Shown here: piece by piece, positions 24,101 to 36,900 of the stretch
How positions within the stretch are numbered: position 1 is the stretch's first letter
How the letters are laid out: each line of letters starts with the position of its first letter
Origin: Doryteuthis pealeii
Lineage: Eukaryota > Mollusca > Cephalopoda > Myopsida > Loliginidae
Assembly: GCA_023376005.1 (NCBI GenBank)
Contig: CM042157.1
Coordinates: 56,253,287 to 56,317,286, forward strand
DNA length: 64,000 nucleotides
Reading direction: 5' to 3'
Position numbers and translations under genes: made by a program
Notes under the pieces: generated by a model
Seen by the model: only the letters and a program-made list of their open reading frames with translations
Database searches by the model: none
What the model was told of the DNA's origin: nothing

Positions 24101-27100
24101 AACTATAATACGGGGCCCTCCACTCAGCTACATGTCAATCTTCATAGATACTATAAGGAACCCACCCTTCCAGTGCCTCTAAGCAGGCATGTTCCCCACC
24201 CCTGATCGGTGGGTTTGGAGGTAATACATGCTGGCCATGACACTAGCTAAATTAAATAATAAAAATAAAAGTAAAAAGTAAAGTCGTCGGGGTGGCCTAA
24301 ATTCGATATCAACCAATCAGTGAAGGAGTCTATCCCCTTTTCACTAGCACTAGACCAAGGAGATTGTTTTTGCGCCTGTGGTGGAGTGCCACACCTACCA
24401 TCAGCTCCTTATTTTACTGCAAAGATCCCTGTGTTACTCATATGCTGAGTTGGCGAGGGCCGGTATCAAACTAGGAACCTTGTGGTTTCTAGCCAAACAC
24501 TCTACCGACTGAGCTAACCTGGCCTCAAATAATAAAAATAACAATTGTTTATGGAAAAAGTTTAGATGAGCTACATTCATTAGTTATATCTATTTAAGAG
24601 TTTTCAGGAAGAACTGACTCTAGCAAACAGCATATGTTTTTTTTTTCATAATTTCCCCCAAATCAGACACTTGTTTCATTTGAACAGCTTTTTTCTTAGA
24701 ATATCTGCACTGTGGATCAAACTCCTTCAGGAATGTTTTCCACTCAGTTACAACTTTAGACTTTTTTTAAAAATCCAGATCTATTTGCCCCATAGATGGA
24801 ACCCTAACAGTTACTACCACTCCAGATCAAAGTGGACCTGGGAGTCATAGCAATGAAGGGGTGCCCCCACTCCACAGAGCTCCAGAAAGGGAGACTTGCC
24901 ATCAGTTTAGTGTCATACACATGACACCCCTTTTTGGAGTGTGTCTTACCTCTCAGTAGAGGATACAGTCTATTCTAAGCCCAACCGACAGAGTGGGCCT
25001 TGGTTAGAGTGACTTTGAATTTTTTTTTTAAATGTGATTAACTAACACGTGATATATTAAAAACTATTAAAAGATGTACTCACCTTTCATGTCTGAAAAT
25101 GAACCAAACTATACCAATTGATGAACTAATCAATGCAAAGACAATTTCTTTGTACTTCATGTCAAAGTAATAGCATCCCATACATGTACATTGCAACCTA
25201 GGGGGAAAAAATACAAGGCTTTAGAGTTATAAGAGGAGGGGGAAAAAAACAAAGATGTAATTATTTATGATCAATCAACTAGTAGAGCTACCTGGTATTG
25301 CCTGGGATTTAAAAAGTTAAAAATAAAACTTTTATGTATATTTATATTAGAGTTTGGCAATTTTGATTTTGGTATTGATTTTTTTTGTTTTCCTTGATAG
25401 TGCTATTTCCCAGTTTGGTTTCGGTTTTTATTTAGTATTTTTTTTCTTTCTAAGGATTTATTCTCTTGTGTGATAATTAGCAGGTATAAAGCGCCGTAGT
25501 GTACTGGTTAGAGTTGTAGGAAATGGACTTGTTGACCCGAGTTCAATTCCTGGATGAAGCCACAGTTCACAGAGTGCTAATACCCTTGGGAAAGGTATAA
25601 ATCCTACTATTCTCCCTCCAGCTATGGGTAAATAGTAGGGTAGACTGGGCTCTTTAACCTTGGTTAGGCAACCAGTCTAAGAGAAGGAAAACTCTGAATC
25701 CAAACCTCTTAAATCTCAACTTGGGGTTTATAAACAGATCTATTTGACCCATAGAACCCTAACAGGTAGTACCACTCTGGATCAGAGTGGACCAGGGAGT
25801 AATAGCAATGAAGGGGTACTCCACACTCCCCAGAGTTTCAGAATTAGAACCTCACCACCTGATGCAGTTTAGTATCATACTCAGGATACCAATCAGGATC
25901 TAGTTTTATTTTGAGGCGTTACTGATCAATGTTCCCTCTAAGCTGTATGGTTGCATGGCTACACACAAGAAAGAATTAGGCCACACAGTACAAGTTTAAT
26001 GAAGCACACAAATTTTACAACTTTCACTTAGATAAAAATAGGTTTGCTTTATCTAACAGAATATCAACCCCTTGTGGGTTATTTAATGCTGAAATGTGGT
26101 TCCTTTGTAAATCATTTGTCTGAATTTTTTAGATGAGCTTTGATATGTATTATTTTGATTTTTCAGACTGTTGTCTTCAACTTTGTGAAATATACATACA
26201 CAACGTTTTGGCCGATGTATCCTCCAGGCTTTTTTCAGGTGTTTGGCGAGATTTGACCTCCTGAAATTCTTGCTTATATTCTTTTGTAAATGCTTGATTA
26301 TAAATATAAGTATTAATATATTTTCAATGTTCTAAATCATTTTTCTAATCATAAGTTTTATTATTTTTCCATAATAATCATTTGTTTGTACATAGTTATA
26401 TGGTATAAAGTATTCTATCTAATAATAGCATTAACTTAAAAAGTCTATTTCTACAGAAATACTATTGAATAGAGCAAGTTTTTAAGTACAAAACACTACT
26501 TTTCCATCACCATTGACTATGCATTTTCACCAGCAATGAACAAGAACCTTTCATGCAGAACTGATAAGAGAAATAGTTTTAAAGTAATGCCTCATATTTT
26601 AGCATGTTGTTCCATAATATCAGCAGTAGATGTTGGTGGTATGGCAGTAAATGTCAAACTTTCCCACCAATAACCCATAATGTTTTTGCCTTGTTAGAGA
26701 CAGTAATAAAGCAGTAGTCTTGAAAAATGGCATACAACATAAAAGTATTGAATTCCTTCACAGGGGAAAAAATGATACCCATTGACATTTATAGATGCTT
26801 GCTGAATGTTAATAGAGACCAAACAGTGAAGGTGAGTACAGTTAGGTGGTGGGTAATTGGTTTTGACAGTGGCACTATAAGAATTAGGGAGGTGTTAACT
26901 CCCGTTCTCATAATGCATTAGGTTATTTAAAAGAGTAACCCAACACAGAATATTTGGTAGGAAAATAAAGACAAGTTGATTATTACTATATAACATTTAA
27001 TTCAACAAATTTCAAAGAGGGAACTAAGTTCCTTCCCAAGCTATAAAAGCTACATTTGTTTTAATAATTTCTTTACAATGTTTTTATAAAGCCAGCAAAA

Positions 27101-30100
27101 CTTTAATTAAACTTATGAATCTCAATAGTGTTTTGTAGTTGAAAATAGTAATTTCTTTTGCTCCCTGTATATGTTTTAGTTTCCACGGAAATAAATAGAA
27201 GACATTTCAGAACATTCCTTGTATATGTTAAGAAACAATTGTTCTTTTTCTTTTTCTTTTACAGATAAAATACTGCCCTTTTGTAGCCAATTTCAAACCT
27301 TCACTGGTGTACATTTTTACAAGTGCAGTATACGGTCTCTTCTCCATTGCTGGCCATGTAGGAAAATAGTGTTTTTTTTAGCTGTAAACTTTTTCTATCT
27401 CATGGTGATATTTTTGCTCCCTGTATGTGTTTTAGTTTCCATGGAAATAAATAGGAGGCATTACACTAAGAGCATTCCTCATATATATATTACGAAACAA
27501 TTGTTTGGTATTATTTAGATTTTTCAGACTGTTGTCCTCATCTGTATTGCTATATATATAATATACACAATGTTTCAGCTGATGTGTCCTCCAGCCTTCT
27601 TCAGGTGTTTCTTGTGGAACTCAAGTTCCATGAAGGCTCCCAATTTTGACAAGAAGGTTCCCAAGTTCAACAAGAAACAACAGAATGAGGACAATCTACC
27701 CCAATGGATTAAATAAAGGGTTTGGTCCGAAGTTCTGTGAATGTTCCCAAGTTCAACAAAAAGGTTTCCAAGTTCAATAAGAAACACCTGAAGATGGCCA
27801 GAGGAGACATCATTGAAATGTTGTGTATATCTTATTATAATGGAGATTAACCGAAACTATATCAGTCAGGGCAATTATATTTATATACAACAAAATAGAG
27901 GTTTACAATGTGAATGGGAAAGCTATTTGCATATTCTAAATTTTAATGAATATAAGCAAACATCTCTTCAATGAATCTAAATGAAATCCATTAACAAGAA
28001 CAAATAATACTTCCTCTTTTCACTAGATACTTAAATTAGAAAAATAACAATGAAAGACGAGATGATTGAAGAGTAAGTTTCAGTTGTTCTATTTTCGATT
28101 ATACTAAAACTTTTTATCTGCATTCTTATTTAGTTTCATTAGCCTTTCTAATTTAATACAATATTTTATTACATTAAAACTTAAATACTTGCACCCGGAG
28201 GGTGCATATATTTGCTAGTAACAATAAAGATGAGGACAACAGTCTGAAAAACTAAATAATACCTCTTTCTCTGAATGTTTGAGATGGGGCTTGATGATTG
28301 TATTATCTGCATTATTCGGACTATTGTCCTCATCTTCATTGTTATCTGTACAACGTTTTGGCCGATGTGCCCTCCAAATACTTGAAGAAGGCCGAAGGGC
28401 ACATCGGCCAAAAAGATGAGTACAATAGTCCGAATAACACAGATAATATCAATTATCAAACCTCATTAAAAAAAAATTCAGACAAATAACAATACTCAGA
28501 TAGACAGGGAATGCAGGAGGATACAGCAGCCAAAACATTGTGTTTTTACATACCACAATAAAGATGTGGACAACAGTAAAAAAAAATCAATATTATCAAT
28601 AACAATTTGTTTTTTTGGGTTTCTTTTGCTGAAAAAATACTGTCCTTTTGCAGCCAATTTTAGACCTGTAATTTTGGTTACTTAATAATAAAACAGGCAT
28701 TTATGAATAACTTTTCAATAATATAAACCAAGAAAAAAAAAAGGAAGACACGTAAAAGCTTATTTATAAACATTCAGAAATAAAATTATTTAACCAAAGT
28801 TGAAATAATCAGAAAGAAAAACCAAATAAGAAATATTTTGCAGTACTTACCGATGTTCTCCAGGAATTATCCGATTCCATATTCCCTTGAAGCAGGTATA
28901 AAAAGCAACGGAGGATGTAACAGTGAACATAAAAATCACAACGTACACTGAAATGAGACAACCAGATTCTTCAGCAAGACTACAGAGGATGCCAACAATG
29001 TGTCATCACATGTAAAAAGGAGAGAGAGAGAAGAGAGGAGAGAGAGAGAGAGAAGCATCATGCAGACAGAGGCAGAAAAACATGCACTGTTCAGAAAAAA
29101 TACTCAACAACTGACAAAGCCTACATCTCAAAGAAAAAGAAAATTAAATCTGTTAGATTCACAGATTTTAATTTTATACCAATTATTCAATATCTTATTA
29201 GCTGAAGCCCAGGAAATTCAATGGTTTAGTTCAGTGGCCATCAACATTTTTTTTTAAACCATGGACACTTTTTCAAGGAAGAGGGTGGAGGAGGGGTGAG
29301 GAGGAGCTCTCAAAGTAGTTTTGACTATCAAGAATAGAGCCCCTTTGGTTTGAAATCAGTTTTTCTTTTCCTAGCCTGGTTGCCATATCAAGAATAGGGC
29401 CCAGTCTACCCTACTATTTACCCATAGCTGGAAGAAGAATAGTTGGATTCATATCTTTCCCAAGGGTATTAGGAAAGAGGAAGAAACCAGGAGGAGGAGC
29501 TTTCAAAGTAGTTTTGACTAATGAGAAGAGAGCTCCTTTAGTTTGAATTCAGAGTTTTCCTTCTCCTAGACTGGTTGCCATACCAAGGTTAAAGAGCTCA
29601 GTCTACCCTACTATTTACCTATAGCTAGAAGGAGAATTGTTGGATTCGTACCTTTCCCAGGGTATTAGCACTAGGCAACCAGCGATGTCCAGGATTTGAA
29701 ATTGTCTTGCTATATCCATTTCTTACAACAGAAACCATTGCACTATGTGCCTTCAACTTTTCATTCCTATTTTCTTCTGGTGAACCCCCATAGCCATTTG
29801 ATGTATAAAAAAACCTATTTTTTGTTTATAATATTAACAGGAATTATATTAAAAGATTGTTCATATATTTTGTGCATTGTAGTATAACTAATTTATTGCA
29901 TGTAAACTTTAATAACTAAATTCTATAGAAAAATCAATATTCACTAGTAAAATAAGTCATAAATATATTGACTACTAAAATACTATGGTTGATCCCCAAT
30001 TTACTGTTTTGCTTGCATGGACCCTCCAAAAAATCTTATAATGGACCCAAGTTGAGAACCACTGATTTAGTTAGAAACAACCAACAAGGATTACTGTAAT

Positions 30101-31551
30101 TATTTGTGTATAACACTCACTTTTTTCACATATTTTTAAGCTTAAAAGTTAGAGGTATGTATTATACACAAAAAGTAAATATTAACTTTTAATCTGGCTA
30201 CATGCATGACCATATTTAGAAAGGTGTGACCAAATGTAAGTTATATCTATATTGTATATGTATATTGTAACAAACACTTCTGATTTCTGCCATTACAGAG
30301 AAATAGCCACTGGAACGTGTGTTTGTTTATAATTTTGTTTCTCCGAGTGTGAGCTTATTTTTTGCTACAAGCTTGTTGCATTTTTGTGTGAACATGTTCA
30401 AAATTATTAATGACAACTGTTAAATCTGGTCTTTTTTTTTATCTATCTTGTTTGAATGGACATAAAAATCATACTAATTGATTTGATCTGCTGGAGGCAT
30501 TTTCAGGATTTCTCTCTATATTCATCAATGGATATTCACAAGGTTTAACACTATTTTCAGTGAAATAAGTTTAATTATCTTGATATTTAATTATACTTAT
30601 TTAGATAAACTACTTATGTAAGCCATATGATAAGATTTATTGAATATACAAAAAGTTTTATTCACTATAATGAAGGACCTTGTGGTGTAATGGTTATCAC
30701 CGTAAAAGAAAAGTATATGGCAAACTGAATTCAAATCTTAGATGAAACTGTATTTGCATTTCACAGAGTGCTAATACTCTTGGGAAATGTATGAATCCAA
30801 CTATTCTCCCTTCAGCTATGGGTAAATAATAGGGCAGACTGGGCTCTTTAATATTGGCATCAGTCTAGAAGAAGGAAAATTCTGAATTCCAACCTGTCCA
30901 ACTCTGGTTAAAATTCCCGCTCATGCATAGGGGTTAAGTAAATACATATATAACAGTAGCACAAGTTATCTTAGTGGTGGTCATAGTTGTAGTGTGGGGG
31001 AGGGGATGAAACAGTAACTATGATTTTTATTTTAGTGCATTATTTTATCTGCATTGAACCCAATATACATTGACATTTTTTTTGTTGCCTTTATTGACCA
31101 TTGATTTTACACCATTTTTCAATTTAGTTTGAGTCTTTATTTTTTTCTATGTATATTTTCTGACAGAAGACAAAAAAGAGAATTAAGAACTGAATTTTGT
31201 AATAATTATCTAAAATTTGAGCAATTTTCAGCATTTAATCTGTAGGTTGTATATTATAAATCAGGAATAAGTGAATTATCAAGGGATCAGGCCAATATAA
31301 GATATAGTAAAGTTATTGTATGTAAAATCACTCAAAATTGGTAAACATTTGAATATATGTAAATATGTTTAAAAATTATTCCTTTTTATATTTATATGGA
31401 TTTTCTAAAGATAGATATTTTAATTATTCATAGGAAAAAATAAAAAGATTATAATAAATTACTGTTAATATAAATATTCTATAATAATCTCATTTTCATT
31501 GGGCAAAACTAAAAGTATCTTCTGCAAACTATTTAAATCATAGTCACTTGG

Positions 31552-31598
<47 letters not shown>

Positions 31599-31984
31599 GT
31601 TAAGAGTAAGGAAAGGAATCTGATGGTATATGTATAATAAAATAGTATGAAAAACACATGTTTTTGAATTTGAAGTATTTCTTTTTCTTATAAAGACTGT
31701 TACACCGAATGAACGTGATGCATTGAACGAACATGACGCACCAAACGAACATGATACACGTTTTTTGGAAAAAAACAATATTTCCAGTTTAAATTAAAAA
31801 TATTCTCTGTTTCTCTCTTAAAGAATCTGGTTTAAAACATTCACGGTCACAATTATCCTTATGCCCTGATTAAGAGTTTTTGATGAAATTGAAATATTGT
31901 CAATATTAGCAATGAAAAAGTTGTAAAAATAAATTCAATTTAACATGTGCTTTTCATACCATTTTATCTATCTATCTATCTATC

Positions 31985-32016
<32 letters not shown>

Positions 32017-32631
32017 CACAATTTCTAACAATATGGCTTAACTTCCTGACAATTTTCAAACAATCTTCAGATATTATGAACAGAAAATTTTAGAAAAAAC
32101 AGAAAATATTTCTATTTCTATGAGATGTAGTTCAGACTAAGCATAACAGACTGCATACACAAATAAAAGTTATAAACATGCAATTTTTTGAAGAAACTGA
32201 AAAGAAATATTAGAAACATTATAAAATATACATCAATCAAATTTTATACAAAAGATTTTCAAAATTACTTGCAAAATTGTTGCACCCCAAATGTAATTCA
32301 GAGTAAGAAGATGAAATATTAAAATTCAAAATGACAATAACAAAATAAATAAATATATGAATTATGCAAGTTATTAAAAATTAACACAGTACCCATAAAA
32401 AATGACAGAATTATATCAACTGACACTTCTACCTAGGATCAGAGTATCTGTATATTCAGATTAAAGTCTCACTCTCTGGTCCTGCCTAAATCAAAGTTTA
32501 ATATTCATTTGCTCGGAGATAAGCATTACAAAAATACTATATATTATATATAACAGTGAGTTAATAACTAGCCAGATGTTGCCATATTTTTCTTTACTGT
32601 TATATATATGCAGATGATTAATAACTCATTC

Positions 32632-32685
<54 letters not shown>

Positions 32686-32870
32686 GCAAATGAGAAAAGT
32701 TTGCAAGAAAAAGTGCCCGACTCCACTACAGCAGAGCAGGTATACAACTCAGAAAAATATCAACTATAATGAATACTAAAAGTCCATTACTTTTCTATCT
32801 GATGATTGTGCACACCATATGAATCTTGAAGTAATGAACTTCTAGTATTCATTATTTCACATTTCCAAGG

Positions 32871-32919
<49 letters not shown>

Positions 32920-33124
32920 TTGAAAGGAAGGAAAAACTCAATTTTGACCAAAATTTGGGCGTTTATAAATCTAAGTTGATTTAATAAAGTCTCATCAGAT
33001 GGGGAATCCTGTGGTGATTTAAAGATTCACTGTATTTATACATACTAGATCATACAATAATAATACAGTGTGTCTTAGAAATCACATATAGAATTATCCC
33101 TTACTACCAAGTTTTGGATACCTC

Positions 33125-33166
<42 letters not shown>

Positions 33167-33904
33167 ATGTATTTTATATACAAACAGCTAATTAACTAAT
33201 AATAATAATAAGTGTGCTGGTAAAATCAGCATTAGAAATGAGGAAAAAAAACAATTTAAACCAAATAACAAAAATCAGAGAAAGTGAAAGAAATATAGAT
33301 TATTTGATAAGCAAATGATATTTAAAAGATTTGAAATGAGAAAATCATTAATTCAAATTATTTGGGTGATAATTTTACTTTTTCTCCCCCACCCCCAATC
33401 TGCTCCTGAACATAAATAGAACCAGACAGACTTGAATACAAAAGCAGAACAAAGTTTCATTTATTCTAACTTACATTTAATCTACTATAATAATCAGATC
33501 ATAAAGTGTGATGCATATTAATTGATGGTTGTTTTGTTTTATGACATATCAAACCTTTTTTGAGTAATTTAATGCCAAAACAAGTCATTTTGATAAATGA
33601 TTTGTTTAACTTCATGTGTATTACTTTTTTTTTTAAACTAATTTTTTTAACCAAATTCTTTTTAATCAATTTTTTTTAAACTCAATCTTTTTTAACCAGA
33701 TTTTTTTAATCAAATTCATTTTTTTTAACCAAAGTCGTCTTAACTAAAATTTGTAAACTATTTGAGTGTAATATGATTTGTTGGTGGAATGAGAGAAGAA
33801 ATGAATGCCTGATAGAAGAAATAATCTTAAAACAAATAGTAGCATTTTCTTTCTTTCAAGCTTAAATACCAATGATATTAGCAGTTATAAATTTATTTCC
33901 AACA

Positions 33905-33952
<48 letters not shown>

Positions 33953-36900
33953 GGAAATACGGTGAGGAAATTAAACCAACAATATGAAAAGAAAATATTT
34001 TAAAAATATAACAAACACAGGATGTTATGATCAGGAAACAATTTTTAGTGTCAATACTTAAGCATTTCAGTATTGACACTAAAAATTGTTTCCTGATCAT
34101 AACATCCTGTGTTTGTTATATTTTAATACCGAAATGCTTAAGTATTGACACTAAAAATTGTTTCCTGATCATAACATCCTGTGTTTGTTATATTTTAATA
34201 CCGAAATGCTTAAGAATTGACACTAAAAATTGTTTCCTGATCATAACATCCTGTGTTTGTTATATTTTTAAAATATTTTCTTCTCATATATATATATATA
34301 TATATAATATATATATATATATTATATATATATAGGCTCCATTAGACTGCGAATCTTAAGCAAAATGCATATATATGTGTGTGTATGTTTGGGTGCACAT
34401 TGTATGTGTGTATTGATACTTTTAACAGAATTAAATGTATTCACATCATAAAGAAACAAAAATTTAACAAGTAAATTTTCATCAATCTAAAAGAACAATC
34501 TTTAAAGATTATTAGAAGTTCATTCAAAATTGAACATGAAATAAAGAATTTAATCTTTTGAATAAAGAAAATAACAAACGGTAGATGAGAGAATACACAA
34601 AACTTAATAATAGAAAAGAAAAATGTATTTGAATAGTTTTTTTTTAATATAAATACTCAAATATACAAAGCAATTAAAAACAATTTATTATTCATTCATT
34701 ATTATTTCTTTTCTATTTTTTTGTTTAATTTTAAACCAAATGTAAAAGAGAACATTGAATTTTATCTAGTCTTCCATATTATTTTACTCCATTTTTTTTC
34801 ACAACCTGAAACATATGAAAATATAAAGATGATTTTTTAATAGACTTTCTTAAAGAAATTTCAATACCAAAAATAGATGGTTGCTGAGAGGAAATCAGAA
34901 TAGAATCATTTTGAATATAAATATAAACTGGTGATTAACTATTCTGTGATTGGTGGAAAAGAGACCAATCAGCAGAAAAGGATGTCAGACAGATTTAATC
35001 ATTTATAGTGATGTAGGAACAAAATTAGAAGAAACAGATGAATTTATATGTCACTGGGGGTGTGCAATTTGAGAGACCAGATGAATTCATCTGACAAAGG
35101 TGGGTTTTTTTTTTTATCTTAATGAATGAGACTTTGAAGGATGTGGATGGTTGTCTCATCAATAGCAAAAAAGAGAAGACAAAAAAATGTCTATTTTTAT
35201 AATGATACTCCCATTAAAAGTAGAGATAAAATTACAAAATAATAACTTATTGAGAGAAAAAAAAAAGATCTGTAATGCTTTCTCACAAAGAGAAGCAGGA
35301 AAAAACAACAGTTTAATACTTTTGCAAAGAGAACAACATTTTTGTTGTTCTAATGATAGTTCAATGTAAGGCATTTTCCTATTAGTTGCTCATTGACCAA
35401 TGTTCATGTATAGAAACATTGATAAGAGGCACCACTATGGTGTTTTTTTATGTAAAGTTTTTTTTGTAAAATATCATAATTAAAAGTGAGTGCTTTATTG
35501 TTCTTATGCTATTGTACTATGACACACATTTACTGATCAAATTATCAGGTTTTATTTGTTTTTTTTTTTAATATATGATTAATTGACTTTTTTGAACATA
35601 GCCTCTATTTTGCAAATTTTCTGAAAATAATACAACCCACTTTACAAAGATTAAAAACAATTATCCACCTGCAAAAGGGTTAATGGTTAAAACAGACCAT
35701 ACATAGAAAACCCAGTGAAGCTGGTTTTTTGGGTGTTTTTTTTCTTTTTCTTTTCTCTTGTTTGTATCTCTTAAGGTTTAACAATACCAAAATGAAAAAT
35801 GAAAATCTCCAAATATCATTTATTTTCATGCTTATTTAAATAAATTCAAAACCAAAAACAAGGTCATCTTTAACAATTTCCTATTGAATTTCTTTCTTGA
35901 AAAGAAAAAGACTGAATTTTGTAATAATTATCTAAAATTTGAGCAATTTTCAGCATTTAATTTGTAGGTTGTATATTATAAATCAGGAATAAGTGAATTA
36001 TCAAGGGATCAGGTCAATATAAGATATAGTAAAGTTATTGTATGTATAATACTACAGACTTTCACTTTGAACCACATCTGGTGAAAATCACTCAAAATTG
36101 GTAAAAATTTGAATATATGTAAATATTTGTACAAATAACAATGAAGATGGGGACAATAGTCCGAATAACGCTAATAATACTAATCTTCAAGCCTCATCTC
36201 AAACATTCAGAGAAATATGTAAATATGTTTAAAAATAAATATATGAATATGTTAAAATAAATTAAAATGAATAAATAAAATAAATATATATATATATATG
36301 TTAAAAAATAAACAAAATGAATTGCTTTTCATATTTTTTAATATTTATTCATATTTATTTTATTTGTTTTTCTAAGGAAAAATATTTTGATTATTCAAAG
36401 AAAAAAAAAAAAGAGAAAAGATCAGAATAAGTTACTGTTAGTGTAAATATTGTATGTATGAATCTTAACATTTTTATCAGATTAAACTAAAACAATTTTC
36501 AAAGGAACAATCAAGATGTTATTTGTTTCTTTAAAATTCAATAAAAATTTGTTTTTAATATCCAAGATGTGATACAGACTAATCAGTCAACGTAAAATGC
36601 AAGTGTGACATATTATGTGGTGTCATGGGTTGTTGACAAGACCCTGTAGTGTGTGATACTGTGGTTGAAGACGAACATGGTCAGAATAAATAAATAAATA
36701 AATAAGAAAGAGAGTAGGTTAAGGTCCGGCATAAGTAAAAGGGGTGGGTGGCTGACCTTTTTACGAATCCAAAGATTAGGTCGTAAAGTTTAAAGAGACC
36801 TGTATGCCACCATGAAATGGGACCACTTGGTGATAATATCTTAGGCACCCAGGTATTAAAAGCAAAAAGGATTTTTTAGGAGAAATTCTCTTTTGAAAAA

